Of a stretch of 64,000 bases of DNA, positions 34,001 through 41,030 are shown one piece after another (the stretch's first letter is position 1; the number at the start of each line of letters is the position of its first letter). The position numbers and the translations under genes were made by a program. Below the pieces are notes generated by a model that searched no databases, was not told the origin of the DNA, and saw nothing but the letters and a program-made list of their open reading frames with translations. The stretch lies in assembly GCA_018001015.1 (NCBI GenBank), contig JAGNIV010000013.1:34952-98951 (forward strand), read 5' to 3'. This DNA is from Phenylobacterium sp. (GTDB lineage Bacteria; Pseudomonadota; Alphaproteobacteria; Caulobacterales; Caulobacteraceae).

Positions 34001-36757
34001 CATGTCGTCCACCTCTTCGGCGCCGAAGCCCTTGATCTGATTGGCGGTGAGCGCCGCCACCTGGGTCGCGGAGAAGGTGGCGAACTGGCTGGCCGTCAGG
34101 GCCGCCAGAGCGGTGCTGGTCAGGCCCCGCATCTGGGTCGCGCCCAGGGCGCCGAGCTGGGTGGTCGAAAGGACCGCGACCTGATCCTCCGACAGGGCAC
34201 CGACCTGGGCGGTGGACAGGCTGGCGAGCTGGCTGCTGGTAAGGCCGCTCACCTCGTCGAGGGTCAGGGCGCCGATGACGCTGGCGGGCAGGGCCGCGAC
34301 CTGGGTTTCCGAGAAGGCGGCGAATTGGGCGCTCGTCAGTCCGGCCGCCGTGGTCGTGGTGAAGCCCTTGAGCTGGACCGTGGTCAACGCCTCAAGCTGG
34401 GTCGTCGACAGTGACCCGATCTGCTCGGGCGTCAGCGAGCCGATACTGGTGCTCGTCAGGCCGCGAACCTGGGTGGTGGTCAGGGTCGAAATCTGGTGCT
34501 GGGTGAAGGCCGCAACCTGGGTCCCGGAGAGGGTGGCCAGTTCCGGCGCCGTCAGGGCGGTGAGCTGTGTGTCGGCCAGGCTCGCGATCTGGGTGTCGGC
34601 CAGGCCCTGGAGCTGGAAGACCGACAGCCTGGCGATCTGAGTTGTGGTCAGCGCCCCGAGCTGATCGGTCCGCAGCTGACCCATGTTGGTGGCGGTCAGG
34701 CCATTGAAGGCCCCGGGCGTCATGGCGGCGATCTGCGTGGTGGCCAGGGCCTCGACCTGGGCGGCGGTGAAGGCGGCGATCTGGGTGGCCGCCATGCCAC
34801 CCACCTGGGTGGTGCTCAGGGAGGCCACCTGGCTGGCGGTCAGGGCCTGAATCTGCCCGGCGCCGAGAGCCGCGATCTGGGTGGCCGCGAAGGCCGCCAG
34901 CTGGTCGGCGCTCAGGGCGGCGAGGTCGGAGGCGGCGATGCCCTTCATCTGAAGGGCGCTGAGCACCGATAGCTGGGTCGTCTGCAGGCTGGCGGCCTGG
35001 GTGGTGGTGAGGCCGCCGAGCTGGACCGCTGTCAGGGCGCGAACCTGGGTGGTGGTCAGGGCGCCGATGTCGTCGGCGGTCAGGCCGGTGATCGCCGTCG
35101 CCGAGAGGTTGGCGATCTGCACGTTGCTGAGCGCCGCCACCTGTTCGGGGCTCAGGGCGCCGGCCTCGGTGGCGGTGAGGCCGCGGACCTGGGTGGCGGT
35201 CAGCGCCGCGACCTGGCTCACCGACATGGCTTCGATCTGGGTGTCGGAGAGCGCGCCGACCGCGGCGGCGGAAAGGCCCTTGATCTGGGTGGTGCTCAGG
35301 GCCGCGATCTGACTCTCGGTGAACGCCGCCGCCTGGGTTGCGGTCAGGCCGGTCATCCCGGTGGCGGTCAGGGCGGCGAGCTGAGTGTCGGCCAGGGCGG
35401 GTATCTGAGTGGCGCTCAGGCCGCGGACCTGCATCGGCGCGAGCTGGCCCACCTGGGTCACCGTAAGCGCGCCCAGTTGCTCGGCGCTCAGGCCCGCCAT
35501 GTTGATGGCGGTGAGGCCGGAAAGGCCCGCGACCGTCAGCTCCGGAATCTGTTCAGGCGTCAGGGCGCCGACCTGGGTGGCGGTCATCGCCGTCATCTCG
35601 GCGGCGGTCAGGCCCTTGATCTGGGTGGCGCTCAGCGACCCGATCTGCTCGGCGCTCAGCGCCCGGATCTGGCTGGCGGTGAAGGCGCCCATCTGCAGTG
35701 AGCTGAGGGCCCGAAGCTGAACGGCGTCGAGAGAGGCGGTGTCGGCGGCGTCGAAGCCCCGAATTTGGGTGACAGACAGGGCCGACATCTGGGTGGCCGA
35801 CAGGGCGTCGATCTGGTCGACCGAGAGCGCGCCTAGGGCGGCGGGTGTCAGACCCTTGATCTGGGTGGTGGAAAGTGCGGCGACCTGCTCCTGCGAGAGG
35901 GCGGCCAGCTGGCTGGCGGTCAGGGCGCTGACGCCGATCGGGGCGAGAGCGGCGAGCTGGGTGTCGGCCAAGCCCGAGACTTGGGTGGCGGTGAGGCCCC
36001 GGACCTGCTGGAACGACAGCCGGCCGATCTGGGTCGGGGTCAGGGCGCCCAGCTGCTCGCTGCTGAGACTGGCGATACCGGCGGCTGTGACGCCCAGGAG
36101 TCCGCCGACCGACAGGGCCGGGATCTGCTCAGGCGTCAGGGCGCTGACCTGGGTCGTGGTCATGGCCCCGAGTCCGGCCGGGGTGAAGCCCTTGACCTGG
36201 GTGGTGCTGAGCGCCGCGATCTGGGTCGAGCTGAGGGCCTTGATCTGGGTAGGCGTCAGGGCGCCGACCTGGCTGGCGCTGAGCGCGGCGAACTGGTCGT
36301 CGTCGAGGCCGGCGATCTCGGTGGCGGTGAAGCCCCTGACCTGGGTGACGCTCATCGCCGCGATCTGGGTCGCCGAGAAGGCGTCGATCTGGTCCGATGT
36401 CATCGCCGCCAGCTCGACGGCGGTCAGCCCCTTGATCTGGGTGAGGCTGAATGCGGCGATGTCCTCCGCCTCGAAGCCCCTCACCTGGGCGCCGTTGAAG
36501 GCGGCCAGCTGGGCGGCGCTGAAGACGATCTGGCTGGTGGTCAGGGCGCGGATCTGGGTGGCCGCCAGCGCGGTGACCTGCTTGGTGGAGAGCGCCTGAA
36601 GCTGGGTGCCGGCCAGGGCCTCGATCCCCGTCTCCGTCAGGGCCTTGATCTGGCTGAAATTCAGCGCGGCCATGTCGGCCCGGGTCAGGGACTCCAATTC
36701 CTGCCGCGACAGGCCGGCGATCTGGGCCGGGCTGTAAGAGGTGATCGGGGAGGTCAA
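31007..36757 (-). CDS. Giant octapeptide-repeat protein, 1,916 residues, function unknown
   Basis: After a ten-residue start (MTSPITSYSP) the whole protein is one array of 8-residue units with the pattern x-Q-(I/V/L)-x-(A/G)-(L/F/M)-(S/T)-x, for example TQIKGLTA. I count eight full units (11-74), one 7-residue unit (75-81, SQIVFSA) and then 229 units in unbroken register from 82 to 1913, ending GSS. Units 210-217 onwards resemble units 402-409 onwards, a 192-residue duplication. No signal peptide, membrane helix, Cys or Trp is seen. L-(S/T)-x-x-Q resembles a helix N-cap. The start is a TTG with GGGAG upstream. Family not recognised. Confidence 0.85.
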   Translation of the reverse strand: MTSPITSYSPAQIAGLSRQELESLTRADMAALNFSQIKALTETGIEALAGTQLQALSTKQVTALAATQIRALTTSQIVFSAAQLAAFNGAQVRGFEAEDIAAFSLTQIKGLTAVELAAMTSDQIDAFSATQIAAMSVTQVRGFTATEIAGLDDDQFAALSASQVGALTPTQIKALSSTQIAALSTTQVKGFTPAGLGAMTTTQVSALTPEQIPALSVGGLLGVTAAGIASLSSEQLGALTPTQIGRLSFQQVRGLTATQVSGLADTQLAALAPIGVSALTASQLAALSQEQVAALSTTQIKGLTPAALGALSVDQIDALSATQMSALSVTQIRGFDAADTASLDAVQLRALSSLQMGAFTASQIRALSAEQIGSLSATQIKGLTAAEMTAMTATQVGALTPEQIPELTVAGLSGLTAINMAGLSAEQLGALTVTQVGQLAPMQVRGLSATQIPALADTQLAALTATGMTGLTATQAAAFTESQIAALSTTQIKGLSAAAVGALSDTQIEAMSVSQVAALTATQVRGLTATEAGALSPEQVAALSNVQIANLSATAITGLTADDIGALTTTQVRALTAVQLGGLTTTQAASLQTTQLSVLSALQMKGIAASDLAALSADQLAAFAATQIAALGAGQIQALTASQVASLSTTQVGGMAATQIAAFTAAQVEALATTQIAAMTPGAFNGLTATNMGQLRTDQLGALTTTQIARLSVFQLQGLADTQIASLADTQLTALTAPELATLSGTQVAAFTQHQISTLTTTQVRGLTSTSIGSLTPEQIGSLSTTQLEALTTVQLKGFTTTTAAGLTSAQFAAFSETQVAALPASVIGALTLDEVSGLTSSQLASLSTAQVGALSEDQVAVLSTTQLGALGATQMRGLTSTALAALTASQFATFSATQVAALTANQIKGFGAEEVDDMTSDQLASLTAAQLTGLSATAISALSTADVAALSTTQIKGLGATTLAAFSSEQLGALSTTQIASLSVAQVRAFTEEQARALTTEQIAALQATQMAAISPTAIAGLSPEDIAGLASTQVGALVAAQIQALSGDQVEALTTTQIGGLTAPQLKGLTATSLGALSIAQFAALSASQIGSLTSAAIGGLSLDQIEALTTTQLDAFKTTEIAGLTDIQVAAMSAAQVASLEASQIGALTATAMAGLSATEIGALTNTQIDALTATQLAALSADQIKGFSTAQLDGLTAKQVAGLNATSLGALSTEQVQALTPSQVAALSATAMSGLTATQIAAFTATQIDALKAPAIAGLTSTQMAAMTAGQIAGLEATQIAALSASAMNGLSAADIGGFTSTQVAALSATQMAALSEDQVDGFSATQLAGLTAQQISGFSATAIAGLAPQNIAAFTTTQVAALADTQVAALTAENIQAMTAAQIAALSASGVAGLASTHVAVLSAPQIAAFTPTEIAALSATAVSGLTATQIAGLSKQQLGAMTSSQIAAISTDSIIGLTSTEIASLSLTQFSSLTATQVGAFAPTQVVSLTASQVAALTPAEVSGLTPTHVAALTPTQFAALSATQLAAMSATGVTGLTPAQIGGLTRTQLTSFNATQIGALTATQFTTLSQTQLSDLTATEVSGLTATHVASLTPTQIAAMSTTHIAALSASGVSGLTADQVPALSATQIAAFTATEVAALSAGAISGLSTEDIAGLTSTQFAALTPEQVRALSTTQVAGLGTTQVGLLDASDVGSLTPTQIAALTSTGFGALTPTQIQALSAAGVTGLTESQITQMTLTQLGGLTTEQIGALTTTGIGYLTGAELAAMTVTQLSGLVRMQLRALSESQFDALTETQVASLSATQIANLKSTDLNGFEPTQFEALTSTQVGSLTPTQLNSLNATMMSSFTDRQLTGLTVTQVASLSITSISALTPRELMALNGAQIDAFTPTQMASITPEQLAAMQAGSS
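31007..36757. repeat. 24-base tandem coding repeat array
   Basis: At the DNA level the giant gene is a degenerate 24-base tandem array of about 238 units; on the plus strand many units read close to ATCTGGGTGGCGGTCAGG followed by a variable six bases. Units differ by both silent and replacement changes, so the array is old rather than a fresh slippage expansion. All length change appears to have been in whole units apart from one three-base loss in the ninth unit. Long antisense open frames over this region are by-products of the base composition. Confidence 0.85.
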
Positions 36758-37095
36758 TGGGGCGCTCCCGCCGACAAGGCGAGACGACGCGCACCCCGGG
36801 GGGCGGTCAGCTCATCGCTCTTGCACGCGTGGTCCATGCCGACCTTCAATCCGAACGCCTCAACGCGCGCCCGTTAACCCTATGTGCAAAGGCTGTGCCT
36901 GGCGGTTCGCCATGACATTTCATGATGTAAAACAATGGATTGATGCGGATCGGCGCCCCGTTGATCCGGGGCAGGATTTGCCGGGCGGCGCCGCGGCTAC
37001 CCAAAGGCAGGTTGCGCACGCCCGTGCCGGAAACGGGCAAGATCTAGGGCGACACGGTCAGCGCCCCTTCTGGGAGGGCCGCGCCCCGGGGCGAC
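36758..37095. other. Upstream region of the giant repeat gene
   Basis: This 338-base gap contains no convincing gene. A short A+T-rich stretch at about 36905-36945 is the likeliest place for a promoter reading leftwards into the giant gene, roughly 150 bases before its start. It holds the imperfect inverted repeat ACATTTCATGATGT (36914-36927). A GGGAG ribosome-binding site precedes the TTG start. No terminator with a T-run is obvious after the giant gene (30938-31006). Confidence 0.4.
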
Positions 37096-37551
37096 CTAGC
37101 TCGGCCGCTGTTTCCGCAGCGGGCGGACGAAACTGCTCTCCGCGGCCGAAAATCCCGTCGCCTCGGCGAAGGCTTGCAGGCTGGGGTCTTCCGCCACCGC
37201 CGACAGCACCAGATCGCCGCACCCGGCGCTGCGCGCGGCCTGGGAGGCGGCTTTCAGCAGCAGGCGTCCGATGCCCCGGCGCCGGGCGTCCGGGCTGACC
37301 AGCAGCGCGCCGACGAAGGCGGTGGGCAGGTCGGCCAGCAGGGTATGGCGCGGATGGAAGACGATGATCCCGCTAGGCGGGCCCCACTCGACGGCGAGCA
37401 GGACGGTGGCGCGATCGGCCTTCAGGCGGTCCAACCGTGCGGTGATGGCGGCGGCGCTTCCCGGCAGGCCGGCGGCCAACATCAACTCGGCGACGCCCGG
37501 CGCATCGGCAGCGTCGGCGGCGCGAATCTCGAGGCCGAACCGGCTCGCCAA
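37096..37551 (-). CDS. GNAT-family N-acetyltransferase
   Basis: The 151-residue protein shows the GNAT acetyl-CoA-binding motif A: GALLVSPDARRRGIGRLLLKAASQAARSAG, with the R-R-x-G-I-G pyrophosphate loop, preceded by a central strand and followed by ATGFSAAESSFVRPL near the end. The acceptor is unknown. The apparent start is a TTG at 37551 with GGAG nine bases upstream. It lies on the minus strand upstream of the giant gene but with a 338-base gap, so the two need not be co-transcribed. Confidence 0.85.
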   Translation of the reverse strand: MASRFGLEIRAADAADAPGVAELMLAAGLPGSAAAITARLDRLKADRATVLLAVEWGPPSGIIVFHPRHTLLADLPTAFVGALLVSPDARRRGIGRLLLKAASQAARSAGCGDLVLSAVAEDPSLQAFAEATGFSAAESSFVRPLRKQRPS

Positions 37552-37612
37552 GCGATTAAACTCCGCACGTGGGTGCGGTTCATCCGCACCGTTCCATATA
37601 GGCCCTAGCCCC

Positions 37613-38065
37613 TCAGCTTCCCGGCCTCAAAAACCGGATCAGCCGGTGAACGGCGAAGGGCAGGGGCAAGGCCAGGCCCGCGATCCAGTGGCTGGGCGAC
37701 ACCAGCCCCCACGCCCCGTCATCGCCGGCATAGATCAGCAGATAGCCGGTGAGCGTCAGGGTCAGCAACCAGGCCAGGAGGATGGCGCCCGACCAGCGGC
37801 GGCGGCCGATCCGCCAGGCCGCGACGATGTGCAGCCCGCACAGCAGCCCGATCAGCCAGAGGCCGGCGAAGGCGAACAGGCCGTGCAGCCCCAGAGACCA
37901 GGGCTCCAGCACATGCGGCTCCGGCCCCCAGGGTCCCGCCCGGCGAAAGAAGAAGTGGAGAATCAGCCACAAACCGCCGGACGCCCACAGTCCGGATCCC
38001 ACCACGAGGATGGTCAGCCTGGTGCGCGGGCTGAGCCGGATGGGCGTCGCCGATGGGGTCCGCAC
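37613..38065 (-). CDS. Small multi-pass membrane protein, cytochrome b561-like topology
   Basis: The 150-residue protein has four hydrophobic helices (for example LTILVVGSGLWASGGLWLILHFF and LHGLFAFAGLWLIGLLCGLHIVAAW) with histidines near the membrane faces (LHFFF, LHGLF, LHIVAAW, SHWIAGL). That recalls DUF4405 or b561-like haem-binding membrane proteins, but the family is not certain. A GTG at 38065, ten bases after the upstream PepSY-like gene's stop, gives a sensible N-terminus; an ATG at 38146 would add a basic tail read over that gene. It may be a redox partner in the iron-uptake operon. Confidence 0.65.
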   Translation of the reverse strand: MRTPSATPIRLSPRTRLTILVVGSGLWASGGLWLILHFFFRRAGPWGPEPHVLEPWSLGLHGLFAFAGLWLIGLLCGLHIVAAWRIGRRRWSGAILLAWLLTLTLTGYLLIYAGDDGAWGLVSPSHWIAGLALPLPFAVHRLIRFLRPGS

Positions 38066-38075
38066 GGCGGCTTGA

Positions 38076-38351
38076 TCAGGGCTGGACGGCGACGCGGGCC
38101 AGGGTCTTGGGATCGAAGAACGCCTCCACCGGGCGGCCCTTCTCATCGAAGCCGTAGACCTCGTAGCAGCCGTTGAACATCTGCAGCTTGCGGACCACCC
38201 AGCCCTTGCTCTTCAGCAGTTGCACGAGTTCCGAGGTGGGCTTGCGCTCAGCCCGGGGCGCGGCGGCGCAGGACACCTCGCCGTGGGCAAAGGCGACGTC
38301 GGCCGCGGCCAGGGAGAGGGCGGCGACGGTCAGGCAGAGAAGCGTCTTCAT
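38076..38351 (-). CDS. Small periplasmic PepSY-like protein
   Basis: The 91-residue protein has a signal peptide (MKTLLCLTVAALSLAAADVAFA, cleavage expected before HGEVSC) and a mature part of about 70 residues. The segment LVQLLKSKGWVVRKLQMFNGCYEVYGFDEKGRPVEAFFDPKTLARV matches the PepSY-type fold (PF13670). Such proteins often accompany TonB systems and ferric reductases. The ATG at 38351 has GGAG at a proper distance. It lies 14 bases after exbD and before the small membrane protein. Confidence 0.75.
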   Translation of the reverse strand: MKTLLCLTVAALSLAAADVAFAHGEVSCAAAPRAERKPTSELVQLLKSKGWVVRKLQMFNGCYEVYGFDEKGRPVEAFFDPKTLARVAVQP

Positions 38352-38365
38352 CATCGGCTCCAGGA

Positions 38366-38827
38366 TCAAGGTTGCGGAACAGGCGCGGGCGCCTGGATGT
38401 CGGTGGTCACCCTGCCCGAAGGATCGGTGATGAAGCCCACCTTGGCGACGCCGGCCTTGCTGGCCTCGCTCATCACGTCGGCCAGGGTCTCGTACTGGGT
38501 GCGGCGGTCGATGCGCAGGTGCAGCTCGGGGGGCTTGGCCTTGGCGCCGGCGGCGGCGAACCGCTGCAGCATCTGGTCGTGGTTGATCTTGTCGCCGTCC
38601 CAGTAGAGCTGGCCGGCGGCATCGATGGCGAACTGGATGGCCGGCTCGCGGGACTCGTCGGGGGCGCTGGTGGCCTTGGGCAGGTCGATCTTCACCGAAT
38701 TGGTCAGCAGAGGCGCGGTCACGATGAAGATGACCAGCAGCACCAGCATGATGTCCACCAGCGGGATCACGTTGATCTCCGCCATGGGCGCGTTCCTGCG
38801 CCCGCTATCGAAGCCGCCGAACGCCAT
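38366..38827 (-). CDS. exbD: ExbD-type biopolymer transport protein
   Basis: The 153-residue protein has one N-terminal transmembrane helix (about 20-42, INVIPLVDIMLVLLVIFIVTAPLL) containing the essential aspartate in PLVDIMLVLL, then a periplasmic domain of the ExbD/TolR type. Together with ExbB it uses the proton gradient to energise TonB. It is encoded immediately after exbB. Confidence 0.94.
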   Translation of the reverse strand: MAFGGFDSGRRNAPMAEINVIPLVDIMLVLLVIFIVTAPLLTNSVKIDLPKATSAPDESREPAIQFAIDAAGQLYWDGDKINHDQMLQRFAAAGAKAKPPELHLRIDRRTQYETLADVMSEASKAGVAKVGFITDPSGRVTTDIQAPAPVPQP

Positions 38828-38829
38828 CC

Positions 38830-39564
38830 CTAGGCGTCCTGGGTCGCGCGCGCGCGCCGGGGTAGGGCGGGTGGTTCGGTGGAGCCGACCTTCGCCCCGG
38901 TCACCAGGAAGGTGAAGAGGTCGTGGGCGAAGCCGTCGAGGCGGGCGAGCGTGATGCGGTTGCTGCGGACGATGAAGTTGTAGCCGAGGACGGCGGGGAT
39001 CGCGACGGCCAGGCCGATGGCGGTCATGATCAGCGCCTCGCCCACCGGACCGGCGACCTTGTCCAGGGTCCCCGAGCCCGACCGGCTGATGGCCAGCAGG
39101 GCGTGGTAGATGCCCCAGACGGTGCCCAGCAGTCCGACGAAGGGCGCGGTGGCGCCGATCGAGGCCAGCACCGTCAGGCCCGACTCCATCTCCGACGTCT
39201 CCTCGTCGATGGTCCGGCGCAGGGCGCGGGTGATGAACTCGGTGGGGGTCCCGGCCTCGTTGAGGCGGTGGGCGCCATGGCGCTCATGGTGCTGGGCGGC
39301 GACGATGCCCTGCTGGGCGAGGTGAGCGAAGGCGTTGTCAGGCGTTTTGCCGTCCAGCTCGCGGCCGACAACCTCGATGGACGGCGCGTTCCAGAAGAAC
39401 TTCAGGAACTCTTCCGACCGCCGACGCGCCTGGGCCCCGCTCATCGATTTGGTGACGATGAGGTACCAGCTGGTGAGCGAGGCGCCCGCCATCAGGACCA
39501 GGATCGTCTTGGCCACCCAGTCTGCCTGGGAAAGGAAATGGCTAAAGCCTTGGGCGTCTTCCAT
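38830..39564 (-). CDS. exbB: ExbB/TolQ-type proton channel protein
   Basis: The 244-residue protein has three transmembrane helices, the MotA/TolQ/ExbB signature GLTVLASIGATAPFVGLLGTVWGIYHALLAI, and a C-terminal helix with PVGEALIMTAIGLAVAIPAVLGYN. It forms the inner-membrane motor with ExbD for the TonB protein encoded just upstream. The spacing to tonB (9 bases) and exbD (2 bases) marks one operon. Confidence 0.95.
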   Translation of the reverse strand: MEDAQGFSHFLSQADWVAKTILVLMAGASLTSWYLIVTKSMSGAQARRRSEEFLKFFWNAPSIEVVGRELDGKTPDNAFAHLAQQGIVAAQHHERHGAHRLNEAGTPTEFITRALRRTIDEETSEMESGLTVLASIGATAPFVGLLGTVWGIYHALLAISRSGSGTLDKVAGPVGEALIMTAIGLAVAIPAVLGYNFIVRSNRITLARLDGFAHDLFTFLVTGAKVGSTEPPALPRRARATQDA

Positions 39565-39573
39565 GTCGGTCTT

Positions 39574-40272
39574 TCAGCGATTCAGCGAGAATTCCATGGG
39601 CACGATCACCCATGCGGAGACGGCGCGGTCGCCCTGTTTGGCGGGCGCGAATTTCCAGCGTTTCTTCACGACGTCCATCGCCGCGGCGTCCAGTTCGGGC
39701 CAGCCGCTGGAGCGATCCAGCAGCACCTGGGCCGGGGCGCCCTCGGCGCTCACCTGGACACGCAGGCGCACGACGCCTTGCTCGCGCCGGCGGCGGGAGC
39801 CGATTGGGTAAACCGCGCCGGGATTCTTCAGGTAGGCGGCGGTGAAGTTCGGCGGCGTGGTGGTCGCCGCGACCGGGGCGTTGGACGGCGCGGCGAGGCT
39901 GGGCGGCGCCGAGGGTGCGGGTTGGGTCGGTGTCTCCCGCTGAGGCTCGCGTTCCATCGGTGGCGCGGTCATGGGTGACGCGCTCGGGCGCTCGGTCGCC
40001 AGCATCTGCGTCTTGGGCGGCTGCCGCGGCGCGGGGGGCGGGGGCTGCGGCGGCGTGGGCGCCGTGCTGGCGGGGGTCTCGGTGATGAAGCTGACCGAAA
40101 GCGTCGGCTCCGGCGGCGTGATCGTCGGGCCGAGCTGGGCGGCCACGAAGGCGCCGACCAGGCCCGCATGCAGGGCCACGACGATGCCGATCGACGCCGC
40201 GCGATGGCGCACCGTCGCCTGGCCGCCGCGATAGGCGGTCGGACCGCCTGTCATCGACGCCACTTGAACCAT
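39574..40272 (-). CDS. tonB: TonB energy-transducing protein
   Basis: The 232-residue protein has a membrane anchor near residues 28-47 (ASIGIVVALHAGLVGAFVAAQL) with the conserved SxxxH-like histidine, a proline-rich periplasmic spacer (about 60-145), and a C-terminal TonB domain (PIGSRRRREQGVVRLRVQVSAEG and WPELDAAAMDVVKKRWKFAPA). It links the ExbBD motor to outer-membrane receptors. The start ATG at 40272 may be replaced by the ATG seven codons later. A Fur-box-like sequence lies 14-32 bases upstream. Confidence 0.93.
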   Translation of the reverse strand: MVQVASMTGGPTAYRGGQATVRHRAASIGIVVALHAGLVGAFVAAQLGPTITPPEPTLSVSFITETPASTAPTPPQPPPPAPRQPPKTQMLATERPSASPMTAPPMEREPQRETPTQPAPSAPPSLAAPSNAPVAATTTPPNFTAAYLKNPGAVYPIGSRRRREQGVVRLRVQVSAEGAPAQVLLDRSSGWPELDAAAMDVVKKRWKFAPAKQGDRAVSAWVIVPMEFSLNR

Positions 40273-40285
40273 GGCGCTGTCTCTA

Positions 40286-40304
40286 GCTGAGAATGCGTCG
40301 TAAT
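40286..40304 (-). promoter_or_regulatory. Fur-box-like site before tonB
   Basis: Read on the minus strand, ATTACGACGCATTCTCAGC matches the 19-base palindromes before the Fiu-like receptor (44583-44601) at 14 of 19 positions. It sits immediately upstream of the tonB ATG, where bound repressor would block transcription. This is a manual comparison only. Confidence 0.5.
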
Positions 40305-40346
40305 AAAAGCTCGGCGAACGGCCTCTCGCGCCTTGTTTTCAAGCCG

Positions 40347-41030
40347 CTACGTGACCGCCCAGCGGCGAACCAGGTTGTGATAAACCCCCGTCAGCTTCAG
40401 CAGGTTCTCGTCGCCGGCCTTGGCCAGGGGGGTCACGCCCTGGATCGCCTGGTCGAGGTCGAACAACAGGGTGCGCTGGCCCTCGTCGCCGACGAAGCTC
40501 TCGATCCAGAAGAACGACGCGACGCGGGCGCCGCGGGTCACAGGGGTCACCCGATGCAGGCTGCTGGCCGGATAAAGGATCATGTCGCCGGCCGGAAGCT
40601 TGACCGACTGGACGCCGAACGGGCCCTCGATCTCCAGCTCGCCGCCGTCGTACTCGTCGGGCTCCGACAGGAACAGGGTGGCCGACAGGTCGCTGCGCAG
40701 CATCAGCTCGCCGCGCGGCGCCCGCATCAGGGCGCTGTCGACATGGGCGCCGTAGGCCCCGCCACCGGCGTAGCGGTTAAATCGGGGCGGATAGATCTTG
40801 TTGGGCAGGGCGGCCGAGACGAACAGCGGGTTCGCGCCAATCCGGCGCAGGATGTCCTCCCCCAGGGCGACGCCGACCGGATCGTCCTCGGCCAGCTGCT
40901 GGTTGGTCTTCTGGCTGCGCGCCAGGCCACCCGCCGTCGCCGCGCCGTCCTGCCAGGCGCAGCCATCGAGACGCGCGCGGAAGACGCCCACCTCGCCCTT
41001 GTCCAGAACCCTTTCGATGGCGATCAGCAT
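40347..41030 (-). CDS. piuC: PKHD-type Fe(II)/2-oxoglutarate hydroxylase
   Basis: The 227-residue protein is of the PiuC/YbiX family. The iron ligands are His96, Asp98 ([10 protein letters not shown]) and His159 (SSLHRVTPV), and Arg169 (TRGARVASF) would hold 2-oxoglutarate. PiuC genes commonly sit beside catecholate-siderophore receptors such as Fiu/PiuA and are iron regulated; the substrate is not known. The start ATG overlaps the upstream dehydrogenase stop region by seven bases, so they are coupled. Confidence 0.92.
   Translation of the reverse strand: MLIAIERVLDKGEVGVFRARLDGCAWQDGAATAGGLARSQKTNQQLAEDDPVGVALGEDILRRIGANPLFVSAALPNKIYPPRFNRYAGGGAYGAHVDSALMRAPRGELMLRSDLSATLFLSEPDEYDGGELEIEGPFGVQSVKLPAGDMILYPASSLHRVTPVTRGARVASFFWIESFVGDEGQRTLLFDLDQAIQGVTPLAKAGDENLLKLTGVYHNLVRRWAVT

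Noticed and set aside
31007-36757. CRISPR array (regular 24-base repeat)
   Set aside because: Units are contiguous and degenerate with no unique spacers, and the array is one open reading frame.
31007-36757. Homology to Spy/CpxP (LTxxQ) chaperones
   Set aside because: The shared L-T-x-x-Q word is a general helix-cap pattern; no signal peptide and no Spy-like helical domain are present.
31593-36877. Long plus-strand open frames antisense to the giant repeat gene (up to about 300 codons)
   Set aside because: They arise because the 24-base repeat lacks stop codons on the other strand. Their translated repeats are low-complexity, without ribosome-binding sites or consistent ends.
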